This document shows, piece by piece, positions 31,773-42,624 of a stretch of 64,000 nucleotides of DNA. The stretch comes from Thinopyrum elongatum (lineage: Eukaryota > Streptophyta > Magnoliopsida > Poales > Poaceae). The translations under genes and the position numbers were made by a program. Within the stretch, counting starts at the first letter, position 1; each line of letters opens with the position of its first letter. The notes beneath the pieces were generated by a model that had not been told where the DNA came from, did not search any database, and saw nothing but the letters and a program-made list of their open reading frames with translations. The stretch lies in the NCBI GenBank assembly GCA_011799875.1, contig CM022299.1, forward strand, positions 350,964,526 through 351,028,525, written 5' to 3'.

Positions 31773-32683
31773 TCATGTAAAGCAAATCTGCAAATTGGGA
31801 AAGATGAAAGTTAGAAGAAGAAGAAGAAGAAGAAGAAGACTAGTTATAAGAAGAAGAAGAAGAAGACTAGTTAGAAGAAGAAGAAGACTAGTTATAAGAA
31901 GAAGAAGAAGAAGACTAGTTAGAAGAAGGAAGAAGAAGAAGATTTTTTTTCTTTCTTTTTTTCTCCTCTCCTCTTCTTTATCTTCTTCTTTTTCTAACTA
32001 AGGAAGGTAAAAATGTCATTTTTTTGCTAAGCTAGGTAAAAATGCTAAGTGTAGGTCATTTATTAGAGCTAAGGTAGGTAAATAGGTCATTTTGAGCTTA
32101 GTATAGTAAGGTTATTATGTCATTTTTTATCTAACTTAGGTAATTATGCCATTTAGGAGGAAAATAAGCTAAGTATCCATTTGTAAAGCAAAACACTAGA
32201 GAAAACTTACCCTCATCACAACAAATGTGATGAAGATCGCAACTAAGGTAACAATTGATCCAACGGCATAATGATACCAAGCCTCATTATCAATGGCATA
32301 TTTTCTAATCTTCTTAAGCTTCAGGCGCATTGCATCCATCTTCAAGCGCATTGCATTCATCTTCAAGCGCATTGCATTCATCTTCATCTTGTGATCATCG
32401 ATGGCGTCGGCAACATACAACTCCAATGTCATCTTCTCTTCTTCAATTCTTTTAATTTTTTCTTTCAAATACTCATTTTCTTTTTCAACTAAATTTAACT
32501 TCTCGACAAGAGGGTCCGTTTCAAATTCCGATTCACATACCTCCTAGATTAAAATATCTCTATGTCAACTTGATGGCCATAATTTGCATAAATGCGAAAT
32601 GCAACAAATAGTTATGAAAGAGAATTTACCACATCCGAATCATAAAGCGGGCGAGGGCCGACCGGGACGGAAATCAAGACCAT
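31773..32683 (-). CDS. Small coiled-coil/transmembrane protein of CACTA-3
   Basis: Three exons, 32630-32683, 32211-32543 and 31773-31787 (54+333+15 nt; 133 codons plus stop), GT-AG with phase 0 joins. It starts MVLISVPVGPRPLYDSDV, continues with an acidic/Leu-heptad helix (LVEKLNLVEKENEYLKEKIK and on), an 8-residue repeat KMNAMRLK/KMDAMRLK in tandem, then a hydrophobic segment (YAVGSIVTLVAIFITFVVM), and ends RICFT. A coiled coil plus one membrane-spanning helix is predicted by eye. It lies directly downstream of, and on the same strand as, the transposase. I know similar uncharacterised proteins from Triticeae annotations, but assign no function; the position would fit the second CACTA gene. 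The first intron is short (86 nt); the last holds a GAA-rich microsatellite. Confidence 0.75.
31810..31945. repeat. (GAA)n microsatellite/minisatellite
   Basis: Runs of GAA/AGA broken by ACTAGTTATAAG or ACTAGTTAG at intervals of about 25-35 bp. On the minus strand it is a pyrimidine tract in the last intron of the small CACTA-3 gene. The Arg/Lys-rich open frame across it is an artefact of the repeat. Confidence 0.9.
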
Positions 32684-32800
32684 GGCACTATGTATAAGAA
32701 ACAATCATACAAAGTAAGAAAATTATAAATACCAACTATATAAATCATACAATCATACAAATAACTATATAAATCAAGTACAACATAAAAATTTGAATAC

Positions 32801-35800
32801 CTAATAATCATTATCGGTAATGACGTGCTCGTCATCATCATTAATAAAAGCATCATCATCATCACTATCGGTAATGACGTGCTCATCATCATCATTAATA
32901 AATGCATCATCATGTGGAAGGCCACCTTTACGTAATCGTTCAAGCATTGACAGGTCATCTGCAGCAGTAACTTCTTCTTCTTCCGGCTCTTCTTGTTCCA
33001 GCTCAGGGGTGAAGTCGGATTCACTATCGTTGTCTACTTCAATGTTCTGGGGTGGAGTAGAGCGGTTCTTGAAACGTTTTTTGGAAAGACATGTTTCTTG
33101 GAAGAATTCTCCTTCGTCATGTGTGTCTTGGTTAATGTGAGGTTCATAATCCTTTTCATTGGGGGGAGGTGGTCTAACACGTGGCGGCACTTCATAAACG
33201 ACGTCCCAACCACTGAGATTTGGATCACTTTGACAGGCCCACGGTAGATAGAAAACTTGGGTTGCCTGTTGAGCCGTAATATAGACATCGGGAACATCCA
33301 AATGGGTGCTTTGTTTGATTTCGACTAGCCCTATATGTTCATGAGTCCTTCTAGTCTCCCTCGGCTGGAACCAATAACATCTGAAGACTACGACGTTTGG
33401 TGGGTTTTCACCATAGAATTCAAGTTCATAAATTGCTTCAACTCTTCCATAATACTCGATACCTCCTTTGCCGATAGCAGAGACACAACAATTTGTAGAC
33501 TTTCGGTCGGCCATAGATAGCTCTTTGTCATAGGTACGAAAGCGATACCCGTTAATGTCGTATTTGTCAAATGAACGGACCTTATAGTCAAAACCATTAG
33601 CTACTTGTCTCAATTCGGCATCCATAATCTCTAAATTAGCCTACAAGTTTAATACGAAAGGATTGTTGCATTAGTCGCAAATTAGCCAAAGAAAAAAAAG
33701 GGTCTAATGGAAATTACCGTTTTTTTGAACCAAGAGATGAAACTGGGAAATTTGGCTCCTTGTTTTGCCAGAAGCTCATACTCTTCGACGGAATCCTTTT
33801 GGATCACCGCTCCATACGAGAATATGGCGACGTATCGACTACATCAAAAATCCAGGAATCAGAGAAGTTCAAAGGAATTAGAAGTTGTGAAACAATGTAC
33901 CAAGATCTTACTCGATGTACGGCCGCACTTCTGTTAGGTTGTTGAAGAGATACAGCGAAATGGTCCGCCATTCTTCAACATCCAACCTTACTGGTTTCCA
34001 ACCACCGGCTGGTGCGAGATTCCCTTTGAATAGGCTGAGGTTGGATTGACCCTTTTGAGGTTCGTCAGCATTGTACCGAGGCTTCGGATTATGCAAATGA
34101 CGATTTTTGGCTTCGTAGTGTGCGGTCATGAAGTTTGCCGCCTCCTCAGTGATGAATGCCTCCGCCATCAATGCTTCTATTCTACGTTTATTTTTACATT
34201 TTGCTCGAAGCGTCTTCTGCATCCTCTCAGTTGAGTAGCACCAACGATTTTGCACGGGCCCCCCCAATCGTGCCTCGGTCGAGAGATGCAAAATCAAGTG
34301 TTGCATTGGATTAAAGAAGCTTGGCGGAAAGATCTTCTCTAACTTGCAGATCAACTCCGGCGCCAATTGTTCCATTTCTTCTAGGAGGCCAGGCGATAGT
34401 TCTTTCGCACAAAGAACACGGAAGAAATAGCTCAGCTCTGCCAGTACTAGCCATTCATCCTCAGGGATGAAGCCACGCAACATCACCGGCATTATCCGCT
34501 CAATCCATATGTGCCAATCATGACTTTTTAGACCAAATATTTTCAATTTTTGAAGACTCGCTCCCCTTTTTAGATTTTCTGCATACCCATCAGGGAACAT
34601 CAACTGCATTTTCACCCACAAAATAATTTCCTTCATAGCTGGCCTTCCAAGATTGAACCATGCCTTTCGCTTCGTCCAGTTGATCCCCTTTCCTTTCGGT
34701 TCTTTCATGTTTTGTAACGGTCTATCACATAGCTCCTCTTGATTGACTCTAGCCTTAGGATTATCCTTTGATTTCCCCTCTATGCCGAACAATGTACCAA
34801 AAATGGCTTCGGAGATATTCTTTTCAGTGTGCATCACGTCGATGTTGTGTGGGCAAAGGTGGTCTTTGAAGTAAGGCAGATCCCAGAAGCATGTTTTGTG
34901 AGTCCAGGCGTGTTCCTTATTATACCCCTTGAAATACCCTGGACGCTTTGGATCTGGCTCGAGAGCGTTTAACTGATCTAGGGTCTGTTGACCTATCAAC
35001 GCAGGTGGTGCAGAGTGTTTGACAACTCTACCTTTGATGAAGTTCTTCTTGTCTTTCCTGAACTTATGGCCAGGATGTAGAAACGGTCTATGCAAGTCGA
35101 AGCAACTATACTTGCGCCCTGCCGTCAGCCAACGAAACTCAAGAGCTCCCTTGCATGTGGGGCACGGGAACCTTCCATGCACACACCAGCCAACGAATAG
35201 CGCATACGCCGGCAAGTCATGCGTCGAGTACATGTACCAGGCACGCATTATGAAGTTCTGTTTGCTAAAGGCGTCGTATGTCTTGAACCCATTATCCCAA
35301 GCTTCTTGCAATTCGTCCTTAAGCGGCTGCATGTACACATTCATATTCTTCCCCGAATAGTTGGGCCCTGGAATTATCAACGTCAGGAAAATATTCTTTC
35401 GTTGCATAATCTGCCCGGGGGGGAGATTGAGTGGAATGATAAACACGGGCCAACAGCTGTATGGGGCTGCCATCTGACCAAACACACTGAACCCATCTGT
35501 GCTGATGGCGACTCGAGGATGCCTTGGATCTGCCGTTTTTTCCTTATGTAATGCATCGAAGCGCTTCCACGCTTCACCATCCGATGTGTGCACCATCATC
35601 ACATTCCCATCTGCATCTAGTTCGGTTCTTTTGCCCGTTTTGTGCCATGTCATCTGTCTGGCCGTATCTTCGACCATGAAAAGATGTTGAAGTCTTGGTA
35701 CGATTGGCATATACCGAAGAACATTAACGGGTATTTTGGTCTGCGTCTTCTCACCCATACCGTTGTCTACCACAACATACCTGGAAGAATTGCAAATGGG

Positions 35801-36463
35801 ACAATAGTTCAAGTCCTCATACTGAAGCCTAAATAAGACACAACCTTTCTCACAGGCATGTATCTTCTCATAGGGCATCTTAAGAGCACGGAGGATTTTG
35901 TCTGACTGGTACAGGTTTGGAGGTAGCACATGGCCTTTGGGTAGAAATCGTCCGAATAGTGTCATCATCGCGTCGTAGCATTCTCTGCCCAAGTTGAATT
36001 GAGCCTTCAAAGCCATTATTTGTGAGATGGCATACAGCTGACAAAGCTTAGTGTGCTCATGGAGAGGACATTTTGAGGACTCCAACATTTCAGTGAAGGC
36101 CTTTGCAGATTCCTCCATCTCCTCGTCCGAGTCCCGAGCATCGTCAAAGTCTTGCACCATGTCTGCGGTCCCGGTACCATGCTCGTCGGTGCGACGACGA
36201 ACCTCGGCTCTGGCACGTTGGGCAGACTCACCATGTAATGTCCAGACCGTGTAACCAGGCATAAAACCAAACTTCTGCAGGTCTTTACTCATTTCAAGCT
36301 CGTCCCTCTTGTTATAGTTGTCGCAACGGGCACAGGGGCACCAGCTAAATTCCTGGCCATTTGCAAATGCGGCTCTAACAAACCCCTTGGTTTTTGTTAA
36401 CCATTCCTCGGTCCAAACTTTCTGACAAGTGTAACCGGTGTACATCCATGCACGATCACTCAT
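32801..36463 (-). CDS. CACTA transposase (Tnp2/TNPD type), three exons, intact
   Basis: Exons 33912-36463, 33718-33838 and 32801-33640 (2552+121+840 nt; 1170 codons plus stop), GT-AG with matching phases and no internal stop. The N-terminus (MSDRAWMYTGYTC ... SWCPCARCDNY) is the transposase-associated domain; the middle holds the Tnp2 catalytic region (for example GRFPCPTCKG, DVMHTEKNISEAIFGTLFGI); then a DUF4218-type region (LKSHDWHIWIERIMPVMLRG, LHLSTEARLGGPVQNRWCY). Exon 3 encodes a DUF4216-type C-terminus (YYGRVEAIYELEF, VVVFRCYWFQP) and a very acidic tail with a repeated INDDDEHVITD. The enzyme cuts at CACTA ends and moves the element by cut-and-paste in the nucleus. It is the only transposase of this class in the window, though its TIRs differ from those of CACTA-1 and -2. 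Confidence 0.92.
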
Positions 36464-36597
36464 ATTGACTTCCTACTGGACACACAAGAAATATATACAT
36501 AATTAAGCAAACCATATCCATCAGTTAATGGAGTTTGTCAGTTTTATTATGTCCATGCAACCTACACGCTAATAGGTAAAGATAGGTCATAATCCCA

Positions 36598-36813
36598 CCC
36601 GAGTATGTGTAGATCAGGTTCATTTTCCCATGCTCTGCTCCGGATCCGACGCAAAATTTCGGCAGCACCTCCCCGCTGTTCTCCTGATACACGTCTCGGC
36701 AATAAGCAGAGAGAATGTGTACCCGGAGAACAACAGGGAGGCACTGACGAAATTCTGCATCGGATCCGGAGCTGAGCATATGGGAAAACGAACCCAATCT
36801 ACACATACTCGGG
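36598..36813. repeat. Imperfect palindrome, about 95-bp arms, upstream of the transposase
   Basis: The left arm begins CCCGAGTATGTGTAGAT; the right arm ends ATCTACACATACTCGGG. Arms pair through GCTCCGGATCCGA/TCGGATCCGGAGC and CTGTTCTCC/GGAGAACAAC, leaving a short loop around 36695-36715. It lies in the leader or promoter of the CACTA-3 transposase (start 36463). A transcript would fold into a long hairpin. Confidence 0.9.
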
Positions 36814-36981
36814 CTGTCCATGGATAACGTTGGACAATTCGAAAGAATCACGATTATAAATATGCAAATGCATGCATATTTATAGATGTAACCCTTTCGA
36901 ACGGGAGACGCATAGTGGTTACGCATACTGATGATTGACACCTATAGCTAGCAAGTTTCATCGGCACGAAGACCGGAACAG

Positions 36982-37468
36982 AGCGGGTTAGGGGGTCCTT
37001 GGCGTCGATGGAACCCTAAATAGCAAGTATCATCGGTGCGAGATACATGTGGCGCTCGGCGTTGAACACTAGATCCACATTCCACAAGTGAAGCCGGCGT
37101 CCGGCGTCCCGCAACAATAGTTCTGGTGGCCGATGACGGTCGAACACCATCGCGAATTTGTCTGGCAGCCTCTGCGATGAGGATTAAAGCCAAGTCTTGA
37201 AATTTCAAACAACCAAACCGACTTGAGTCAGTTTGGGTGTTTCAAGTTTCAACACTTGCCTTTTAATCGTCATCGCAGAGGCTGCCAGGCAAATTCGCGA
37301 TGGTGTTTGACCGCCATCGATGCCGAGAACAGTTGCTTTGGGACGCGGACGTCGGCGTCACTTGTGGGACATGGATGTAGTGTTCGACACCGACGGCCAC
37401 ATGTATCTCGCACCGACGATACTTGCTATTTAGGGTTCCATCGACACCGAGGAACCCCTAACCCACTC
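36982..37468. repeat. Large imperfect palindrome, about 235-bp arms
   Basis: The left arm starts AGCGGGTTAGGGG and the right arm ends CCCCTAACCCACT; inner matches include CCTAAATAGCAAGTATC/GATACTTGCTATTTAGG and CATCGCGAATTTG/CAAATTCGCGATG. The centre near 37220 (CGACTTGAGTCAG) has almost no spacer. Second inverted repeat in the CACTA-3 transposase upstream region. Confidence 0.92.
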
Positions 37469-37740
37469 GTCCCCGGGCGCCCTCTTTTTTCCTTTCCTTC
37501 TTCTCTTCTTTTTCTTTTTCTTCTTCTTCTTCTTCTTCTTCTTCTTCTTCTTCTCCTTCTCCTCCTCTTCCTCCCTCCTCCTCCTCCTTCTACTCCTCTT
37601 CTTCTTCTAAACTAAAACTAAAACTAATCTAAAATAAACTAAACTAAAATAAACTAAAACTAAAACTAAACTGAAAATAAAACTAAACTAAAACTAAAAC
37701 AGAAACTAAACTAGAAGAAACTAAAAAAAACAAAACTAAA
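37469..37740. repeat. (CTT)n microsatellite and ACTAAA-rich repeat
   Basis: 37498-37610 is a CTT/CTC-rich microsatellite; 37610-37740 is an ACTAAAACTAAA simple repeat. Low-complexity DNA in the upstream region of CACTA-3; no gene. Confidence 0.85.
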
Positions 37741-38085
37741 AAAAAGGGGGGAAGAGCAAACCTGCAGGGGACCGCCGGTGGAGGGCGAGGTCGGCCGGTG
37801 GGGCGGGGTGGCGCAGGGGCCGCGGGGAGGAGGGCGGCAGCGGGGCGGGGCGGCGTAGGGCCGCGGGGAGGGGTCCGGCACCGGGGCGGCCCGGCGCAGG
37901 CCTCTCCGGCGACGGGGCACGGCGGGACGGCGGGGCGACGGGGGGGGGAGGGCTGGACGGCGGTGGGGGCTGGGTCCGGGGGGCGAGGCATGCGGGCGCC
38001 GACGACAGAGCGGCGGGGGAGGAGAGAGGCGAGCGCGCGGGAGGGAAACAGAGAAAGAGAGAGAGAGGGGAGACGGTTCGGCCCG
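37741..38085 (-). promoter_or_regulatory. GC-rich island, likely promoter or first exon of CACTA-3 genes
   Basis: About 340 bp of very high GC with many CpG, between simple repeats and the right subterminal motifs. On the minus strand it lies upstream of both CACTA-3 genes, about 1.3 kb before the transposase start. Proline-rich open frames here are what GC-rich DNA produces on any frame and are not called as genes. Confidence 0.45.
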
Positions 38086-38391
38086 TTAAGTGGGCCTTCT
38101 TTGCCGTCTGCTAGCAGACGACAAAGATGGCGGCCGTTTAGGGCTAGCCCACGTCTCCTCTTTGCCGTCCACTGGCGGACGGCAAAGAACCTGACCTAGC
38201 CATGCCGTGCCCTGTGGGGCCCACTGGCCCTTTGCCGTCTGCCTTCTAGCTCTTTGCCGTCAGCTGGCTGACGGCAAAGAAACAGCGGACGACAAATAGA
38301 CTTTTTGCCATCTGCACTTTCTTTGCCATCCGCTTTGTGGAAGCGGACGGCAAAGAGGTGGCAGACGGCAAATTACCAGATTCCAGTAGTG
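38086..38391. repeat. CACTA-3 subterminal repeats, right end
   Basis: About ten copies of TTTGCCGTCYGC/GCGGACGGCAAA motifs, as at the left end, running up to the GATTCCAGTAGTG terminus. Confidence 0.9.
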
Positions 38392-38452
38392 TATGTCAAA
38401 CATTGTTTGGAACAGTTGACAAACTTATGTGCCTTGAGATCTGATGGGGGAT

Positions 38453-39458
38453 TGATGGATTATGGATGGGCTTAGGCCCATATAAGACAATAATCCCTGG
38501 TTAATCTCTAAGGCCCATGAATGTGCACGGCAAGTGGTGGGAAGTTTAGTACCATACTGCTACAATAAGAAGAGTGGGACCTCTTTATAAGGGCTGCTCT
38601 ACCACTTGCTATTGGGAGCTTGGGAATAGGAGCTGTACACGCATGCTCCTCCTCCTTTGTCGCCCGCCTCGCCTCGCCATGCCTCGCCTCGTCACGACGC
38701 GCGCGCGCCGCGGGTTGCAAAAATGAGCCGAGCCGAAGCTTATTTTTGCCGGTCAGGAATGGTTAATTAATCTCGGATTAATTAATGAGTCGCTTACGGA
38801 AGTGCCACTGTCCGAGACATTGGACCCTGGGCTGTTCACGGACTTGGTCGTGGGCCTGAGCCCAGGCCCATCTACCCCTATGGCCTATATAAGAAGTCGC
38901 TGGCCAGTGGAGTGAACCCTAACTCAGTTCACTCACTCCCTCTCGCATAACCCTAGTCGTCATATACTGTTCCTCTCTCTGTGCTGCTTCCGATGATCCC
39001 ATCCTGACGACCGCGTGCACGGTTGGTCGGGAGAGCAGGTGCCCCCGGAACCCTGTTGTTCGAGATCCTGCCCGGGAGAACGACAATAAGGTTTTTGGGG
39101 AGCGTCTCGATGCGACTGCTCCCGATCTGTCCCCGTCTCCGTCCGCCTCTGCTTCCACTACTTCCCCTGCATCGACACCATGGTCGAAGACGCTGCCGCC
39201 AAGAAGAAGGCCACGGACGGCGCCGAGGCTACTGCTGCCGTCGCAGCGTTGGCCTGGCCAACCAGAGGGTATGATCTGTTCATCCCTCGTTTACTCGTAC
39301 ATGTGCTAGCCGTATATATGTTGTTCGTAGATGTTTCGGTTCTATGTACTGTACGTGCTCACATGCTTAGGTATCGGTATGAGATGCATACCGTATTTGC
39401 CATGTTTACTGCTTACTCGTGGATTAGATTAGTAAAAAAAGTGCTAATATTTCCAACA
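38453..39458 (+). repeat. Copia 3' LTR (1006 bp, full length)
   Basis: Starts TGATGGATTATGGATGGGCT after a purine-rich stretch and ends ...CTAATATTTCCAACA, followed by the TAACA target duplication. Contains TATA-like CTCTTTATAAGG at about 38582 and CCTATATAAGAAG at about 38884; the second lies in the segment missing from the 5' LTR. The short MVEDAAAKKKATDG frame at 39180 is the LTR-borne gag first exon. Confidence 0.9.
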
Positions 39459-39463
39459 TAACA

Positions 39464-40469
39464 TTGTACTGTTGTACAACAAAAAAGTTAATGACATGTA
39501 TAAGGCCACTATGATATTGTACTGTTGTACAACAAAAAATGTGAAAAACACAATCTAGGGTTTATGGAGCAGTTCTGTTACAAATTGTAAGGAAACAGGC
39601 AATAAAGAGCATATGCTATTTTTTAATGCACCAAATGCTTCTCTTATTTGTTAGTTTTCAAACAGAGGGGACACAATATATGGCCATACCATAATTGATG
39701 TAAGTTTTCAAAAGCTATGGGCATGTTGTTCATTTAGATCTAAGACATTAGTGGAACTCATGTTGCATTTAGCTAGATCAAAATTTACTTTGAAGATAGA
39801 AATATGGAATCTTATAGTCATGTGATCAAAGTAGCTTATGTGTTAATCAATCTACACATGTAAATTATATGTTTCTTGAATCTTTGCACAAGGATGGGGT
39901 TTTATGTTGGGACCGCGTGTTGAAGATAACATGGTGGATAGTCCTGTCCAGACAATTGGATTTTGTGGAGCCCGTTGGGCACATGTTTGATGTCCGAAGA
40001 CGTCCAAACATATAATGGAGAAATGAGCTTCAGCCTCAGAGACAACTTTAATCATTTGTTTGATTCATTTATATGCATTGTAGCCCGTAGCAACGCATGA
40101 GCGTTATACTAGTGTTCAAGGTTGTATATGAACATCGATATTGTTAGGACTAAACTTTATAGGCATGATTTCAAACTATGAAAATCATTGTTAAGCCACT
40201 GGTTTACATAAAGCTCATATCAGTACTTTAGTGTACATCATCGACCAGGGGTGGGTTATTGTGCATTGTGCATAAATAGAGAGGATGATTATACACCTGT
40301 TGTAATTTTAGTTGGAATCAACATTCCCTACGGCGCCAATAATAGTTTTTGTGAATGCATCAAACTATCATATGTACTCGATTTAAATGGTGTAGGAACA
40401 TATATAATAGGCATTTCGAAAATACCACATATAACAAAGGTATTAATTAAGGTTGCATACTAAATCTAA
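39464..40469. other. Intergenic, Helitron-like 3' terminus near 40112
   Basis: Two direct copies of CATTGTACTGTTGTACAACA lie at about 39463 and 39513. At 40082-40112 the sequence AGCCCGTAGCAACGCATGAG... ends in ACTAG followed by T, like the 3' hairpin and CTAG of grass Helitrons, though the hairpin is imperfect and the 5' end was not found. A 70-codon open frame from 40251 has no ATG and no recognisable domain. Confidence 0.4.
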
Positions 40470-40805
40470 TTTTAGAGATGATTAGCATGCAAGGTAATAG
40501 CATATCTGAAATCTACACATTTTTCTTAGGATATTTCATATATAACATGCTAGATTTCGAGTTAGGATTTGAAAAATATCAATATTTTGAAAAGTATTTG
40601 AATCTGCCCCATAAAAGAAAAATTTAATAAAAAGGAATAAAATGAGATTGTTAGAAATGATTGACATGCAAGATAATAACATATTTGAATTCTATACATT
40701 TTTCTAAGGATTTTTCATATATAATATGTTAGCTTTCAAGTTAGGGTTTAAAAGATATGATTATTTTAAAAAGTATTTGAATGTGCCAATAAAAGAAAAA
40801 AAATA
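40470..40805. repeat. Tandem duplication, about 175-bp unit
   Basis: Two copies in direct order, sharing ATGCAAGRTAATARCATAT, CATTTTTCTWAGGAT and AAAGTATTTGAATSTGCC, diverged by roughly 15-20%. AT-rich, non-coding. Confidence 0.8.
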
Positions 40806-40819
40806 AAAAAGAAAGGAAA

Positions 40820-40895
40820 ATCGGATAGGCAAGATTTGAACTTGCGTCTATCATGTAGAAGGGTGGCTCTCTAGCCAGTGCGCTGTTCATCCCTT
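40820..40895 (-). tRNA. tRNA-like remnant (degenerate)
   Basis: On the minus strand, GCAAG-TTCAAAT-CTTGC forms a perfect T-arm with a canonical 7-nt loop, preceded by AGCGCACTGGCTAGAGAGC resembling box A and the D arm. The acceptor stem (GGATGAA against CTATCCG) pairs only partly and the anticodon arm is not clear. A tRNA-derived SINE or pseudogene remnant is more likely than a working tRNA. Confidence 0.3.
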
Positions 40896-41439
40896 GTTGT
40901 ACTTTAGTGGGTCGTTTTGTATAATAAACCAAAGTCTGGAACAACAACTAAGGAAAAAAGCGAACCTTTTTTTCCACTATGGGTGGCATTGGTGGGCAAT
41001 ATTTTGCAACTTTGAGTGCAATTTTCGTGACGTACTGCCAGATGCAATAGCCCCTTTATTATTAGGTGTAGATAATAGGGCTCATCTTAAAAAAATGTTT
41101 TTTCATTTTTAATAGTCTCATTTTACTATTGTTACCATCCTAAATTATGAGGTGCATTAAATCACTTCATGTAAAGGATCGAGAGAAAAATCACCAATGC
41201 ATAGAAGTTCTTGGTCATTTACTGGTTATGTATGCATGCGTTGTAGTTAATGCATCGGTAAACATAACTTTTTGAGAAAAACGAGCATACTAATTAAGCA
41301 CTTTTGCGAACTACGAAATTTATTCCACCACTCACCATTTACTGGTTTTCAGCATAATTGCCATGATGTTATTCCTGTGCAGAAATAGAAGTGCTCCAAA
41401 TTGGATGGAAAATTTAAGGTTTTTGTTCTAGAAAATTAG
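40896..41439. other. Intergenic, nothing recognised
   Basis: AT-rich sequence without open frames, inverted repeats or known element ends that I can identify. Confidence 0.5.
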
Positions 41440-42624
41440 AAGACCCGAGAACCAAAGATGGACTAGAGGGGGCCACCAGGGCTCCACGTGGGTACCCCTG
41501 GCCGCGCCACGTCGCCGTGTGGGCCCTTGGCAACTCCTCCACCGACCTCCTTTGGACTATATTCCCATATATCGCATAAAAACAGAGAAAACCCCCGACG
41601 CTTTTTTACGATACGAAGGTGCCGCCACCTCTGTTCTTCCTTTGAAGATCCAATCTGGAGTCTTTTTGGGGCTCCAGAGAGGGGGATTCATTGTTGTCGT
41701 CAACACCAACCCTTCTCCAACAACAATATCATGATGCTTCCATCCATTTGTGAGTAATTCCCTCTAGGCACATGGAGGTAGATGGGAATTGGATGAGAAT
41801 TCTTATGTGATAGATGTCAAATTTGTCAAGGCTTGATGCCTAGTATCCATAATGTTCTGAGATTGATGTTGCTATGACTTTGCTATGCTTCATGCTTGAC
41901 ACCGGGGCCCGAATGCCATTATTTCATATCTGAACCCTTTATGTTTTCTGAATATATTTGTGTTTTGGATCATGCCTTCAAGTTTGTATGCACCTGTTAA
42001 TGTTTCGAAGCGTGAGACCCCAAGGTGACAATAATTGGGATATCAACGGGGATGACTTTACCTTGAGGATTACATGTATCCATTGACTGTTAATGAGTTT
42101 ATTCGGTTTTTTAATTAAAAGGAGCACCTTAATTACCCTTAATTTTTGGTAGGAACCCACTGAAACGGGAGGGTAGAACCAAAGATGTTGTGCAAGTTCA
42201 TATCGCAAACACGTACAACTACATACGCAATACATGCCTACATATGATTGATGAATTTGAGCTAGTTTGCCATCGCTCTATGTTATGACCTTTGCATAAG
42301 TGCTCTCATATGAACAAAACCCATTATCTACTTCCATGCCTACATATTACACTATTGTTTCTCTCTTTACAATTACTACCACTGCAATCTATTACTTTAC
42401 TGCAATACTATTATTGTTACTATTTCACTACTACTACTACTATCAAAATACTTTGCTACTGATAAATTGTGCCAATCAAGTTATCTATCTAGGTGTGGTT
42501 GAATTGACAACTCAACTGCTAAGGCATATAAATATTCTTTGGGCCCCCTTGTGTCAAATCAATAAATTTAGGTTGAAATACTTCTCTCGAAAACGATTGT
42601 GATCCCCTACACTTGTGGGTCATC
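41440..42624 (+). repeat. Probable LTR-retrotransposon remnant
   Basis: The stretch from about 41450 (GC-rich leader, then GTGAGTAATTCCCTCTAGGC at 41751) to CCCCTACACTTGTGGGTCATC at about 42605 looks like the leader and LTR end of grass LTR retroelements. No paired LTR or coding frame was found. Assignment is by general resemblance only. Confidence 0.35.

Larger units (their letters stand above)
30983..38391 (-). mobile_element. CACTA-3: apparently complete two-gene CACTA transposon
   Basis: Perfect 13-bp terminal inverted repeats CACTACTGGAATC (30983) and GATTCCAGTAGTG (38391), flanked by target duplication TAT at 30980-30982 and 38392-38394; 7,409 bp. Both ends carry many copies of the palindromic subterminal motif CTTTGCCGTCCGC...GCGGACGGCAAAG. 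Genes: a three-exon Tnp2-type transposase (32801-36463, -) and a small coiled-coil/membrane protein (31773-32683, -), both open when spliced. Intact ends, intact genes and perfect duplications suggest a recent insertion that could be autonomous. It sits in the 3' untranslated DNA of the Copia element. Confidence 0.95.
4365..39458 (+). mobile_element. Copia LTR retrotransposon split by three CACTA elements
   Basis: One element spans both LTRs: 5' LTR 4365-5026 and 3' LTR 38453-39458. The target duplication is TAAC at 4361-4364 against TAACA at 39459-39463; the 5' copy seems to have lost two bases at the flank/LTR junction. Internal parts in order: gag 5' part (to 5528), CACTA-1 with CACTA-2 inside (5529-27086), remaining gag and pol (27087-30496), 3' untranslated DNA holding CACTA-3 (30983-38391), a short purine-rich GATGGGGGA stretch at about 38442-38451, then the 3' LTR. 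Domain order (gag, zinc knuckle, protease, integrase, RT, RNase H) is that of Ty1/copia. Many frameshifts and stops make it non-functional. Confidence 0.93.

Noticed and set aside
31795..32001. Arg/Lys-rich 68-codon ORF
   Set aside because: Produced by the GAA microsatellite in an intron of the CACTA-3 accessory gene.
37683..37991. Pro-rich and Gly-rich ORFs on both strands
   Set aside because: GC-rich low-complexity island; frames open on several strands with no domain.
40251..40463. 70-codon ORF in intergenic DNA
   Set aside because: It begins with GTG, has no recognisable motif and lies in AT-rich repeat-flanked DNA; not supported as a gene.
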